Counted from the first letter of the stretch, positions 24,622-34,228 are shown. The stretch is 34,461 bases of DNA from Deltaproteobacteria bacterium (GCA_031265205.1 JAISCZ010000111.1:1-34461); one strand, 5' to 3'. Notes: generated by a model not told the origin, from the letters alone. A program made the numbers and translations.

Positions 24622-25638
24622 ATGCTCTGCCCCAAATGCGGATTCAACAGCTTTGAATACAACACGGCTTGCCCGAAGTGCAAAAAAGACCTGACCCCCG
24701 TTAAAAGGCAGCTCTTTCTGACCGAGCCCGCCCCCGGCGACGTTAACTTCTTCGCCATTTTAGCCACGGGCGACCTTTCCACCCTCCACCGCGAGCGCGA
24801 GGGAGCGGCCGCCGACGAGGAAAGCCCCCTGGACGGGGACGCTTTCGCGGCCCCGGGAGGGCCGGCCTTCGCCCCCACGGCGGGCCCCGGCTCGCTGGAC
24901 TTTGACGCGGATCTTCCCCAACCCGCCGCTCCCCCGCCGCCCTTGGCGCCGCCTCCCCCACCCATGGCCCCGGCGCCCCCGCCCCAGGATTTAGGGCCGC
25001 CCCCGCCTCCCGCGCCGCCTTTGGCCCCGCCGCCTCCCCCCGCGCCGCCCCTGGCCCCGCCTCCCCCGCCGCCGCCTTTGGCCCCGCCGACCCCGCCGGT
25101 GGCCCCCCCGCCCCCCAGGGACTTGGCGCCGCCCCCGGCCCCCGCGCCGCCGCCCTTGGCCCCGCCTCCGCCCGCCCCGGCGGCCACGGACACCGGCCAG
25201 CTCGACGTTTCCCAGCTCCTGGAGGACCCGGAAATCCACGTGGCCCCGGGCGCCACCCAGCTCCCGCGCCGGGCCCAGCCCCCGACCGAAGAGGCCCAAC
25301 CGGAGACTATCCTGGACGTGGAAGTGGTGGACGACGACGCGCCCCCGGAAGTCCCGGTGACCGAAAGCCTGGATTTTGACGAGGAAGGCGGGGAGACGCC
25401 CGCGACTCCCCTCCAAGAGGGCGGCGGCGCGCCCTACTCCCTCTCCCGGCCCCAGGACGCCTCGGAGACCTTTATGGTTCCCCAGGCCAATCTCCAAGAA
25501 AGCGCCGCGGCCCCCGACGAGTTCGGGGATCTCATGGACGTGGGCGCCCTCGAGGAAGAGGACGAGGACAGCCTGGCGGTCGACAGCACGGACATGGCCG
25601 ACGTGGGCGACATGTTAGACGACCTCGACGACGAATAG
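24622..25638 (+). CDS. Zinc-ribbon protein with proline-rich and acidic regions
   Basis: A 338-residue protein. Residues 1-25 form a zinc ribbon with two CxxC knuckles (MLCPKCG and ACPKCKK). A Pro/Ala-rich low-complexity region (about 95-195) follows, then an acidic tail ending in repeated Asp/Glu (DMLDDLDDE). No catalytic domain or membrane segment is visible. The start is ATG 24622, with GGAGG five bases upstream; the longer frame to 24565 precedes the zinc ribbon and is unlikely. Such zinc-ribbon proteins are often annotated as hypothetical regulators or scaffold proteins. pyrF follows 82 bases later. Confidence 0.8.
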   Translation: MLCPKCGFNSFEYNTACPKCKKDLTPVKRQLFLTEPAPGDVNFFAILATGDLSTLHREREGAAADEESPLDGDAFAAPGGPAFAPTAGPGSLDFDADLPQPAAPPPPLAPPPPPMAPAPPPQDLGPPPPPAPPLAPPPPPAPPLAPPPPPPPLAPPTPPVAPPPPRDLAPPPAPAPPPLAPPPPAPAATDTGQLDVSQLLEDPEIHVAPGATQLPRRAQPPTEEAQPETILDVEVVDDDAPPEVPVTESLDFDEEGGETPATPLQEGGGAPYSLSRPQDASETFMVPQANLQESAAAPDEFGDLMDVGALEEEDEDSLAVDSTDMADVGDMLDDLDDE

Positions 25639-25720
25639 CCCCGCCACTTTATACCGGCGCGCGGCCCCGGCGGGGGCCCGCGCGCGCCTTCTCCCGCGCC
25701 CGGCGCGGCCAAAGGCCCCC

Positions 25721-26449
25721 ATGTCCCCCTGGAACCCGGAGGGCCCCTTAAGGCCCCAGGATCGGCTTGTCTTTCCCTTGGATCTCCCCTCGGAGGCGGA
25801 GGCCCTCCGCTACGTTAAAATCCTCGCGGGCGCCGTGGGCTGCTTTAAGGTGGGCCTTCAGCTCTTTCTGGCGGCGGGCCCGCGCGTCATCCCGGCGATC
25901 CGCGACCGCGCCCCGGAGGCCGGAATCTTTTTGGACCTCAAGCTCCACGACATTCCCGCCACCGTGGGCCTGGCCATGGAAAGAATCGCCCAAATGGGGG
26001 CGGATCTCGCGACCGTCCACGCCCAGGCCGGCCCGGAGGCCCTCGCGGCCGCCGTGGCGGCCCGCGGAGAGGTCCGCGTCCTCGCGGTCACCCTCCTCAC
26101 CAGCCTTGCCCCCGCCTCTTTGCCGGAACTCGCGCGCGAATCCCAAGCCCCCGGGGCCTATGTCGCGCTCTTGGCCCAAAGAGCCCTTTCGGCCTCCTGC
26201 CAGGGCCTCGTGGCTTCCCCCCTGGAGGCCAAGGATTTAAGGGATCTCGCCGGACCCGCGCCCCTCTTGGTTATCCCCGGCGCGCGGCCCAGCTGGGCCT
26301 CCGTCGCCGCCGACGACCAGGCCCGGGTCGGCTCCCCCGCCCGCGCCGTCCGCGACGGCGCGACCCTCGTCGTGGTGGGCCGCCCCATCCGCGACGCCCC
26401 TGACCCCCGCGAGGCGGCCCTCGCCGTCGCGGCGGAAATCCCCGGCTAG
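25721..26449 (+). CDS. pyrF: Orotidine 5'-phosphate decarboxylase
   Basis: A 242-residue TIM-barrel enzyme for the last step of UMP synthesis. Active-site residues are all visible: D21 (FPLDLPS), K43 (FKVGLQLF) and the catalytic tetrad block LDLKLHDIPATV with D72, K74 and D77. The phosphate-binding end has LLVIPGARP and VVVGRPIRDA. Length is normal. The start at ATG 25721 gives the usual short N-terminal extension. Confidence 0.97.
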   Translation: MSPWNPEGPLRPQDRLVFPLDLPSEAEALRYVKILAGAVGCFKVGLQLFLAAGPRVIPAIRDRAPEAGIFLDLKLHDIPATVGLAMERIAQMGADLATVHAQAGPEALAAAVAARGEVRVLAVTLLTSLAPASLPELARESQAPGAYVALLAQRALSASCQGLVASPLEAKDLRDLAGPAPLLVIPGARPSWASVAADDQARVGSPARAVRDGATLVVVGRPIRDAPDPREAALAVAAEIPG

Positions 26450-26556
26450 CCCCGGTCGCCGGAACTCTTTTTTTCATTTCCCCATTTTTCCCCCCAAGGG
26501 CGCCGGATGGGGAAAATTTTTCCCCCGCGAGCCTCCCCCCCGGGCCAGGAATCCCC

Positions 26557-29208
26557 GTGGGGAACGAGAAACCCTCCTTGCCTTTTTCCGCGAAAGAACT
26601 GCTCTCCGTCCAACGCCCCATCAGATACCTGGGCGGCGAAATCGGCGCCGTCCCCAATACGGCGCCGGACGCGCGGGGCCGCCTTTTAACCGTCGCCCTC
26701 GTCTTTCCCGACGTTTACGAAATCGCCCACTCCCATCTGGGGCACAAGATCCTATACGGGCTCTTCAACGGAACGCCGGGCTTTTCCGCGGAAAGGCTCT
26801 ACAGCCCCTGGCTGGACTTTGAGGCCCTCTCGCGCGAGCGCGGCGTTCCCGCGCGCTCCCTGGAAACGGGCAAACCCTTAAGCGACTTCGACGTGGCGGG
26901 CTTTACCCTCCAGTACGAGCTCAGTTACTCCAACATCTTAAACGCCTTGGACCTGGGGCGAATCCCCCTTCGGGCCGCGGATCGCGACGAGTCTTACCCC
27001 CTTATCGTCGCGGGCGGCCCGGGGGCCGCCAACCCCGAGCCCCTGGCCCCTTTTTTCGACCTCTTTTTTCTCGGCGACGCCGAGGCCTCGCTCCTCTCCG
27101 ACTACGAGATCATTAAAAACTGGAAAGCGTCGCGCGCCCCCAAAAAAGAGCTTTTCCTGGAGCTTATGAACCGCCCGGGGATCTATATCCCTTCCTTCTT
27201 CCGCCCGGAATACGGCCCGGGCCGGGGCGCCTTCGGGGGCGCCTTCCAAGGCGCGGAACCCCTCTATCCCAATTACGCGCGCGTTCGGAGCGCGGTCGCG
27301 AGCCCCCTTGCCGGGGCCTATTTTCCGGAAAGGCAAATCGTCCCTTTCGTCAAACCCGTCCACGATCGGGTGGCCGTGGAAATCGCCCGGGGCTGCTCGC
27401 GCGGCTGCCGCTTCTGCCAGGCGGGCTTTATCTACCGCCCCGCGCGGGAGCGCGACGAAAAAGAGATAGCCGCGCTCATGGAAAAGAATTTACGCTTTTC
27501 CGGAAGCGACGAGGCGGGCTATCTCGCCCTCTCCGCGGGGGATCACGGCCAAATCGAAACTTTGGTCGCCAATTTTATGGCCCGCCCCCAAGGAACCCGG
27601 GTGGCCCTCTCGCTCCCGTCGCTCCGCGTTAAATCCGTGAGACCCAGCCTCGCGCGGGAGATCCAAAAGGCCCGCAAGACCGGCTTTACCTTCGCCCCGG
27701 AAGCGGGGACCGCCCGCCTGCGGGCGGCCATCAACAAGGATCTGACGGACCAGGACGCGCGCGAGGCCGCGCGCGTCGCCTTTTCCCTCGGCTGGAAGAC
27801 CGTCAAGCTCTATTACATGTGCGGGCTCCCCACGGAGACGGACGAGGATCTCCATTCCATCGCCCGCTCCGTCAAACTCCTTGGGATCCCCCCGGGGACC
27901 CGCGCCAACGTGGGCCTTTCCCACTTTACCCCCAAGGCCCATACCCCCTTCCAGTGGAGCGCGGGCTCGCTCCCCGCGACTATTCAGGCGCGCTTCGCGA
28001 AAGTTAAAAAAGCCTTTGGCTCGACGCGCTCCGTCGCCCTTAAGTATCCCGAAAGCGGCGTCTGTTTCGCGGAGAGCCTCCTCGCCCGGGGCGACAGGCG
28101 CCTGGCGGACGTTTTGGAGGACGTCTGGCGCGCGGGGGCCCGCTTTGAGGCCTGGGGCGACCATTTTAAGCTCGCGCTCTGGCTCGAGGCCTTAGAGGCG
28201 CGCGGCTTTGACCCGCGCCTCTTCCAAATGGCCCGCGACCCCGCCGAGCCTCTCCCCTGGGATCACCTTTCCTACGGGGTCACGAAAGAGTACCTCCTCC
28301 GCGAGCTTTCGCGCGCCTACCGGAGCCTCCCCACGCCGGACTGCCGGGAGGGGACTTGCCTTTCCTGCGGGGCCTGCCGGGAGGGGGCGCGGATCTCTTT
28401 GGCCCCCATCGCCCCAAGCCCCGAAGCCCCCGAAGCCCCCGAAGCCGAAGCCGCCGAAGCCGCCGCGGTAGCCGAAACCGCCGCGGAGGCCGAAACCGCC
28501 GCGGAGGCCGCGGGCGCCAAGGGCGCCGCGAAAAAGGCGCGCCGCGCCCCCGCGCCGCGCCCCCAGGAGGAATACCGCTATCTCTGCCGCTTCCGCAAAG
28601 TCGGCCCGGCCGTTTTCCTCGGCCACCTGGAAATGGCCGAGGCCTTCAAAAAGGCCATCCGGCGGGCGGGGCTCCCCCTCGCCTATTCCCAAGGCTTCCA
28701 CCCGCAGCCCAAGCTCTCTTTCCTCACGCCTCTGCCCCTGGGGGTCGCGAGCCTGGACGAGGCCCTCACGCTCTCGCTCACGGAGGAAATCCCCCCGACG
28801 CGCCTTTTGGCCGCCCTTTCTCTCCCCTTCGGCCTTTCGCCCCTCGCCGCGGAAGCCCGGCCCCTTTCCGCGGGGAGAATCCGGGCCTGGGGAGCGCGCT
28901 GGCGGATAGAGTCCGCCGCGCCTCTTTTCGCGCTCTTTCCCCTTTCCCCTAGCGGCCTTCTCCGCTATACTGATAACAAAGGGCGCGAGCGCGAAAGCGA
29001 ACTCTCCGAATTTATCGGAAAGACGGAGATTCTAAGCCCGCGCGCCGTCGAGATCGCCATCCGCGCGGGAGAGACGGGGACCCCCAAACCCCTGGCCGCG
29101 GTCCGCTTCCTCGCGGGCCTCGACGCCTCCGTCCCCTTGGAGCTCCTTAAAACGGCCACGCTCTTGTGGGGGGACCCCTCCGCGCCGCCCGCCCCGGGAA
29201 AACCCTAG
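26557..29208 (+). CDS. Radical SAM protein fused to DUF2344 (TIGR03960/TIGR03936 type)
   Basis: An 883-residue fusion. The N-terminal part (1-590) is a B12-binding-like and radical SAM protein: ARYLGGEI-like start, CxxxCxxC cluster at C280, C284 and C287 (ARGCSRGCRFCQAGF) and FAPEAGTARLRAAINK. A second Cys cluster, C596, C601, C604 and C607, may bind another metal centre. An Ala/Glu-rich linker (about 625-668) leads to the DUF2344 domain (670-883; CRFRKVGPAVFLGHLEM, SQGFHPQPKLSF). The function is unknown. The family is widely encoded next to rng, as here, which suggests RNA or ribosome modification. GTG 26557 is the chosen start. Confidence 0.9.
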   Translation: MGNEKPSLPFSAKELLSVQRPIRYLGGEIGAVPNTAPDARGRLLTVALVFPDVYEIAHSHLGHKILYGLFNGTPGFSAERLYSPWLDFEALSRERGVPARSLETGKPLSDFDVAGFTLQYELSYSNILNALDLGRIPLRAADRDESYPLIVAGGPGAANPEPLAPFFDLFFLGDAEASLLSDYEIIKNWKASRAPKKELFLELMNRPGIYIPSFFRPEYGPGRGAFGGAFQGAEPLYPNYARVRSAVASPLAGAYFPERQIVPFVKPVHDRVAVEIARGCSRGCRFCQAGFIYRPARERDEKEIAALMEKNLRFSGSDEAGYLALSAGDHGQIETLVANFMARPQGTRVALSLPSLRVKSVRPSLAREIQKARKTGFTFAPEAGTARLRAAINKDLTDQDAREAARVAFSLGWKTVKLYYMCGLPTETDEDLHSIARSVKLLGIPPGTRANVGLSHFTPKAHTPFQWSAGSLPATIQARFAKVKKAFGSTRSVALKYPESGVCFAESLLARGDRRLADVLEDVWRAGARFEAWGDHFKLALWLEALEARGFDPRLFQMARDPAEPLPWDHLSYGVTKEYLLRELSRAYRSLPTPDCREGTCLSCGACREGARISLAPIAPSPEAPEAPEAEAAEAAAVAETAAEAETAAEAAGAKGAAKKARRAPAPRPQEEYRYLCRFRKVGPAVFLGHLEMAEAFKKAIRRAGLPLAYSQGFHPQPKLSFLTPLPLGVASLDEALTLSLTEEIPPTRLLAALSLPFGLSPLAAEARPLSAGRIRAWGARWRIESAAPLFALFPLSPSGLLRYTDNKGRERESELSEFIGKTEILSPRAVEIAIRAGETGTPKPLAAVRFLAGLDASVPLELLKTATLLWGDPSAPPAPGKP

Positions 29209-29347
29209 GGGGCCCTTCGCGCCCAAATCCTTCGCCTTGGCGCCCCTTCCCCCCGGGGGACGTAAGGCTTTTTCCCCCGCCCCCCCTGGGGGCCGCGCCT
29301 TTCCTCGCCTGGCCCCGCGCGCGGGGGTTTCTTTTTAGGGTTAGCCG

Positions 29348-30952
29348 ATGGCCTCGGAACTCCTCATCAATTACCGCCCCTACGAGACCCGCGTGGCTCT
29401 TCTGGAGAACGGGGAACTCGTGGAGTTTCAGCTGGAGAGGGGCGACAAGGGCGCGGGCCTTTTGGGCAACGTCTACAAGGGCAAGGTGGTCCGGGTCATC
29501 CCGGGGCTCCAGGCGGCTTTCCTGGACATTGGCCTCGAAAAGGCGGCCTTTCTCTACGTGGACGACGCCCCGGAATCCTTAAGCGAGTTTTCCCGCTTTC
29601 TCGAGGGAGAACGGGACGGAGAAAGCGGCCCGGGGGAAAACGCCATTTTGGGGACGGCGGACAAGGCCCCCGAGCTCTCGCCGAAGCCCCCCATCGAGAC
29701 CCTCCTCTGCGAGGGCCAGGAGCTTCTGGCCCAGGTCATCAAAGAGCCCATCGGCCAAAAGGGGGCGCGCGTCACCTCCCGGGTCTCGCTGCCCGGCCGA
29801 AGGCTCGTCTTTATGGACGCGCCGGGCCACCTGGGGGTCTCCAAGCGCATCGACGACGAGGAGGAACGCAGGCGCCTCAAGGGCCTTTTGGAAACCCACG
29901 GCGAAGGCCAGGGCTTTATCGCCCGCACGGCCTCCGAGGGGGCGACCGCCTTCGAGATCCAAGCCGAAATGAGCTTTCTGCGCCAGCTTTGGAAAAAGAT
30001 CCAAAAAGACAGCCTGGGCGTGAAGGCCCCGGCCCTCGTCTACCAGGATCTGGACGCGACCTTAAAGGCCACCCGAGATATCTTCACCGACCAGGTCAGC
30101 CGCCTCGTGATCGACGACCGGGGCCAATTCGAGAAGGCCAAAGAGTTCGTTTTGGCCTTCGAGCCTAAACTCCTTTCCTCCGTCTCCCTCTACGAGGGCC
30201 CGGAGCCCCTCTTCCACGCCTACGACGTGGAAACGGATCTGGCCCGCGCCCTCAACAAAAAAGTCTGGCTCAAGAGCGGGGGCTACGTGGTCTTCGACTC
30301 CACCGAAGCCTTAACCGCCATCGACGTGAACACGGGCCGCTACGTGGGAGTCCGCAACCTCGAGGAGACGACGCTGACCACCAATTTGGAGGCCACCCGC
30401 GAAATCGCCTACCAGCTGCGGCTCCGCAACATCGGGGGCCTCATCGTCATCGATTTTATCGACATGGAAAAAGAGAGCAACCGGGAAAGGGTCTACGCGG
30501 CCTTGAAGGAGCTTTTAAGGCGCGACAAGGGCAAGACCAAGGTCCTCCCCATGAGCGAACTCGGGCTCATGGAGATGACCCGCAAGCGCGCCCGCGAAAA
30601 TATCGACCGCCTCCTCCGGGAACCCTGTTTCTACTGCCAGGGCCAGGGCTTTCTCCTCTCGGGGATCTCTTTGTGCCACCAAGCTTTTCGGGAGCTGGAA
30701 CTCGCCGCGGCGGAATACCCCGGGCGCGAGCTCACGCTGAAGGTCCATCCCGCCCTCCGGGCCCTCATCTTGGACGAGGGCCGCCCGGCCCTCGAGGACT
30801 TGGAAAGGAGGCTCAAGCGCCCTATCCGCGTCCAGGCCGACGAAAGCAAACACCTGGAAGCCTACGCCATCGAAGTCCCCCAAGGATCCCCCGCGGGCCC
30901 CGAGGGCCCCCCGGAGAAAGACCACGACGCGAAAACGGTCCCGACCCCCTAG
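29348..30952 (+). CDS. rng: Ribonuclease G/E family protein
   Basis: A 534-residue endoribonuclease. The S1 RNA-binding domain lies near the N-terminus (LGNVYKGKVVRVIPGLQAAFLDIG). The RNase H-like catalytic part has the metal-binding aspartates D326 (AIDVNTGRYVG) and D369 (VIDFIDM), and the Zn-link cysteines C427 and C430 (CFYCQGQG) support dimer formation. It lacks the long C-terminal degradosome scaffold of RNase E, so RNase G is the better name. It would process rRNA ends and mRNA. The SecB-like gene follows 12 bases later with AGAAGGAG. Confidence 0.95.
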   Translation: MASELLINYRPYETRVALLENGELVEFQLERGDKGAGLLGNVYKGKVVRVIPGLQAAFLDIGLEKAAFLYVDDAPESLSEFSRFLEGERDGESGPGENAILGTADKAPELSPKPPIETLLCEGQELLAQVIKEPIGQKGARVTSRVSLPGRRLVFMDAPGHLGVSKRIDDEEERRRLKGLLETHGEGQGFIARTASEGATAFEIQAEMSFLRQLWKKIQKDSLGVKAPALVYQDLDATLKATRDIFTDQVSRLVIDDRGQFEKAKEFVLAFEPKLLSSVSLYEGPEPLFHAYDVETDLARALNKKVWLKSGGYVVFDSTEALTAIDVNTGRYVGVRNLEETTLTTNLEATREIAYQLRLRNIGGLIVIDFIDMEKESNRERVYAALKELLRRDKGKTKVLPMSELGLMEMTRKRARENIDRLLREPCFYCQGQGFLLSGISLCHQAFRELELAAAEYPGRELTLKVHPALRALILDEGRPALEDLERRLKRPIRVQADESKHLEAYAIEVPQGSPAGPEGPPEKDHDAKTVPTP

Positions 30953-30964
30953 AAGGAGCGCCCC

Positions 30965-31429
30965 ATGCGCGATAATCTAACGCCTGTCAGATATGATATG
31001 GTAAAGCTGCGTCTCTTAAAATCCATTTTTTTCGTGAACCCGTCCTTCACTGATCCCCCCGAGGGCCAGGTCGCCTCCCTGGCCCTCTCGATTAAAAACG
31101 CCGGAAGCTTCGCCGAGGCCGAAAACGAGGCCCGCTTCGTCATGAGCTTCCAGGCCCTCAATTCCCCCCAGGCCCCCTTCGCCCTCGAGGTGGAGTTCGG
31201 GGCGGTCTTCGCCCTCTCCGCCCCGGTTCACCCGCGCGACCAGGATTATTACTTAAACGTCCTCTTTCCCCAGGTCGTTTTTCCCTTTTTAAGGGAGTAC
31301 GTGGCCGAAACCACCCGCCGCGGCGGCTTTCCGCCCTTGCTTCTGAACGTTTCCCTTTCCCCCGAGCCCAAAGGCTCCGCCGGGGATCCCCCAGACTCCC
31401 TTCCCGTGGTGGCCAAGTGGACTCACTAA
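30965..31429 (+). CDS. SecB-like chaperone
   Basis: A 154-residue protein. The C-terminal part, NVLFPQVVFPFLREYVAETTRRGGFPPLLLN, follows the most conserved SecB block (FPYAREII...GGFPPL...). The N-terminal part forms beta strands (SLALSIKNAG, FALEVEFGAVFAL) as in the SecB fold. SecB keeps exported proteins unfolded and passes them to SecA. Divergence leaves open a role as a SecB-like chaperone of another system. It lies between rng and waaA; its end overlaps the waaA start by 13 bases. Confidence 0.8.
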   Translation: MRDNLTPVRYDMVKLRLLKSIFFVNPSFTDPPEGQVASLALSIKNAGSFAEAENEARFVMSFQALNSPQAPFALEVEFGAVFALSAPVHPRDQDYYLNVLFPQVVFPFLREYVAETTRRGGFPPLLLNVSLSPEPKGSAGDPPDSLPVVAKWTH

Positions 31430-32706
31430 CCGTTTTCCATGCCCTCTATCAGGCCCTCGGCGCCGTCGCGGCGGTTCCCCTCGCCGCGGCCTACGCCCTC
31501 GCCGGGCGCTACGGCGGACGCTGGGGCGACCGCTTAGGCTACCCCATCGCCGGGGGACGGAAGCCCGTCTGGCTGCACGCGGCGAGCGTGGGGGAAGCCA
31601 AAAGCGCCATCCTCTTGGCCCAGGCCCTCCAAAAAATCCGCCCGGACGGGGATTTCCTCATCTCCGTGGGCACCCCCCAGGGCCTTGCCTTCGCCGAAAA
31701 AAAACTCGCGGGCCAGGAGTCCTTCCAGATCATGGCGCCCCCCTTGGACGTCTGGGGCGCCCCGGGAAGGACCTTCGCCCGGGTGGAGCCAAGGGCCCTT
31801 ATCTTAGTCGAAACGGAACTGTGGCCGGGCCTCATCCGCCGGGCGAAAAGCCTTGGGGTGCCCCTCTTTCTGGCCGCGGGAAGGCTCAGCGCCAAGTCTT
31901 TGGGGCGCTACCTGAAACTCAAGTTCTTTTTCCGCGATCTCCTGGAGTCCTTTGACCTCATCGCCCCCATCTCCAAAGAGGACGAGGCGCGCTTTCTGGA
32001 ACTGGGAGCGCCCCCCGAGCGCCTGGAGGCCCTCGGCAACCCCAAGCACGACGACCTCATCCTCCTCGCCCAAGGGCCGCCCCCGCCGCCCACCTCCCTT
32101 TCCCCCCCCTTTCTGGTGGTGGCGGGCTCCACCCACCCCGGGGAAGAGGAAATCATCTTAAACGCCCTCTTAAAACTCCTTTTAAACCATTCCATTCCCG
32201 CGCCCCCCGCCGCCACCCCCGTCAAGATGATCATCGCCCCCCGCCATCCCCAGCGGGCCGGGGCCGTGACCCTCCTCGCGCGGCGCTTGGGCTTTAAGGC
32301 CTCTATCGTCAATTCCCCGGAGACGCCCACGGACGCTTTGCCGGAAATCGGCGTGGTCTCCCAAATGGGAATTCTCCCGGCCTTCTACCTCAAGGCCGAT
32401 CTGACCATCGTGGGCGGGAGCTTCGTGGAAGGCCAGGGCCACAATCCCCTGGAGCCCGCGGCCTTGGGCCGCGCGTCGGCCTTCGGCCCGTACATGTCCA
32501 GTTTCTCCGGCCCGGCCCGGACTCTCATGGACGCCGCGGCCTGCAAGATGGTCCCGCCCGTGAACCTCGCCAACATCCTGACGCATTTCCTGGCGGTCCC
32601 AGCGTTCGCGCGGGAAGCCGGGCTCCGCGGCCGCCAGGCCGTGGCCGCCCTCCCCTTAGCCGCGCCCCTCCTGGCCGAGCGTTTCGCCGCGAAGCTGTGG
32701 CCTTAG
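31417..32706 (+). CDS. waaA: 3-deoxy-D-manno-octulosonic acid transferase
   Basis: A 429-residue GT30 glycosyltransferase that adds Kdo to lipid A precursor at the inner membrane, showing the organism makes LPS. Typical blocks are WLHAASVGEA, ILVETELWPG, SAKSLGRY, APISKEDEARF, GNPKHD, and the donor-binding GGSFVEGQGHNPLEPA. A hydrophobic N-terminus (residues 5-28) anchors it. The start is GTG 31417, overlapping the SecB-like gene by 13 bases, which suggests coupled translation. Confidence 0.95.
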   Translation: MDSLTVFHALYQALGAVAAVPLAAAYALAGRYGGRWGDRLGYPIAGGRKPVWLHAASVGEAKSAILLAQALQKIRPDGDFLISVGTPQGLAFAEKKLAGQESFQIMAPPLDVWGAPGRTFARVEPRALILVETELWPGLIRRAKSLGVPLFLAAGRLSAKSLGRYLKLKFFFRDLLESFDLIAPISKEDEARFLELGAPPERLEALGNPKHDDLILLAQGPPPPPTSLSPPFLVVAGSTHPGEEEIILNALLKLLLNHSIPAPPAATPVKMIIAPRHPQRAGAVTLLARRLGFKASIVNSPETPTDALPEIGVVSQMGILPAFYLKADLTIVGGSFVEGQGHNPLEPAALGRASAFGPYMSSFSGPARTLMDAAACKMVPPVNLANILTHFLAVPAFAREAGLRGRQAVAALPLAAPLLAERFAAKLWP

Positions 32707-32743
32707 TCATCCCGCCCTTTACGCCGAGAATAAAGTCTTTCCC

Positions 32744-33601
32744 TTGACCCCGCGCCGCCCATCCGCCTTCCCGCCCCTCGCGCTCCTGTGCGCCCTCGCC
32801 CTTTTCCTCCTTTCGCCCCTCGCGGCCACGGAGGCCCGGGCCTTTCTCCAGTCCGCCTACGTGGGCGGCTGGCCCGGGATCTGCGAGGACGATTTATGCG
32901 TCGACGACGGGGTCCCCTTCAGCGACGCCCCCGAGGGCGTCCGCCGCAACATTCTGCAACACCAGCTCAAATCCCCCACCTGCCCCACGGATCTGGTGTA
33001 CATTACCCTGGAGTACCCGGAAAACACCGGAAGCCCCACTTTGGACGCGCGCCTCGCGACCGAAATGGCCCAAAAGTTCCGCGCGGCCCGGACAGAGGCC
33101 TTGGAACTCTCCTGCAACGATTTTGACGGCTGCGAGGGCGGCTGTCTCCCCGTGGGAATCGAGAGCCATTACTATCTCCAGAGCCCTTCTTCCCGCTATC
33201 TCTCCCTTTTTCGGGTCGAAAGGTTTATCGGCAATTTCCGACGCGGCCGCCACCACCGGGGAACGGTCCGATACTCTTTCCACAATTACGATCTGCGGGA
33301 CGGGCGGGAACTCGCCCTCAAGGACCTTTTCGCGGACGGCGCGCGCTCCACGCCCCTTTTCTGGGAAGAGGTGGCCGCGAAGCTCCGGGAGAGCGGCAAC
33401 TGCCCGCCCGCCCGCATGCTAATAGGGGACCGGCCCGCCGGGGCCAAGCTCCTTCCCGGCGATCTCCTTTTAAGCCGCCAGGGCGCCACCATCGCCCTCT
33501 GGAACGGCTCCGACCGCGCCTGCGCCGCGACGGCCGTGGATTTGCCCGCCGCGAGGCTCGTCGCCATCGGCGCGAACCCCGGGCTCTGGGAGACCCCTTA
33601 A
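32744..33601 (+). CDS. Secreted protein with a DUF3298/RsiV-like domain
   Basis: A 285-residue protein with a signal peptide (hydrophobic LALLCALALFLLSPLA, cleavage near residue 33). The central block, LFRVERFIGN...TVRYSFHNYDLRDGRELALKDLF, matches the DUF3298 pattern of a beta sheet followed by DL-dG-eL-L-DLF. Several Cys in the N-terminal half (CEDDLC, CNDFDGCEGGC) may form disulfides. The start is TTG 32744 with a weak ribosome binding site. Role unknown, probably periplasmic. rsmD begins one base after its stop. Confidence 0.75.
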   Translation: MTPRRPSAFPPLALLCALALFLLSPLAATEARAFLQSAYVGGWPGICEDDLCVDDGVPFSDAPEGVRRNILQHQLKSPTCPTDLVYITLEYPENTGSPTLDARLATEMAQKFRAARTEALELSCNDFDGCEGGCLPVGIESHYYLQSPSSRYLSLFRVERFIGNFRRGRHHRGTVRYSFHNYDLRDGRELALKDLFADGARSTPLFWEEVAAKLRESGNCPPARMLIGDRPAGAKLLPGDLLLSRQGATIALWNGSDRACAATAVDLPAARLVAIGANPGLWETP

Positions 33602-33602
33602 C

Positions 33603-34226
33603 GTGACCCTCGCCATCATCGCCGGCCAATACCGCGGCCTTAAACTCCATCTTCCCCCGCCCATCGTCGCGCGGCCCACGGCCGCCCTCGTGCGCGAGGC
33701 CCTTTTCTCCATCCTGGCCGACCGCGTCCCCGGGGCCCGGGTCCTGGACCTCTTCGCGGGCTCGGGGGCCTTGGGGCTCGAGGCTTTCAGCCGGGGCGCC
33801 GAGCGCGTCGTTTTTATGGAACGGCATATCGCCGCCTTTAAGGTCCTCAAAGCCAACCTCGCCCTTTTTCCCCCAGACTCCCCCCTCCTCGCCCGCCTCG
33901 GCGCGGTCCCCCGCGCCCTAACGGGAATCCACGGCCAATTTGACCTCATTTTGATGGATCCCCCCTATGGGACCACCCTGCCGCCCCTCGCCTTCTTAAA
34001 CTCGCCTCTCTCCGCCTCCCATTTAGCGCCCGGGGGCCTGCTCGTCTGGGAACTCGACCCCAAGACGCTGGATTTCTTCCTGGAGCGCGGCTTTCCGCCG
34101 GAATGGACCCTCGTCGACAGACGCCGCTGGAGCGGCAAAGCCTGCGCTTTTTTGGAGCGCGGCGCCTCCGCGGGCGAAGGAGACGGCGGAGACGGAGGGG
34201 AACCCGAAATAAGCGGCGCCCCATAA
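33603..34226 (+). CDS. rsmD: 16S rRNA (guanine(966)-N2)-methyltransferase
   Basis: A 207-residue SAM-dependent methyltransferase. Family start IIAGQYRGLKL, then RPTAALVREALFSIL; motif I is LDLFAGSGALGLEA (49-62) and the catalytic motif MDPPYG is at 118-123. It methylates G966 of 16S rRNA on the 30S subunit. The C-terminal 20 residues are Gly/Glu-rich and unconserved. The GTG start lies one base after the upstream stop, so translation is coupled. Confidence 0.95.
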   Translation: MTLAIIAGQYRGLKLHLPPPIVARPTAALVREALFSILADRVPGARVLDLFAGSGALGLEAFSRGAERVVFMERHIAAFKVLKANLALFPPDSPLLARLGAVPRALTGIHGQFDLILMDPPYGTTLPPLAFLNSPLSASHLAPGGLLVWELDPKTLDFFLERGFPPEWTLVDRRRWSGKACAFLERGASAGEGDGGDGGEPEISGAP

Positions 34227-34228
34227 AA

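Noticed and set aside
24489-25497. Minus-strand frames opposite the proline-rich protein
   Set aside because: Gly-rich mirror of Pro codons; the plus frame has a zinc ribbon and a good ribosome binding site.
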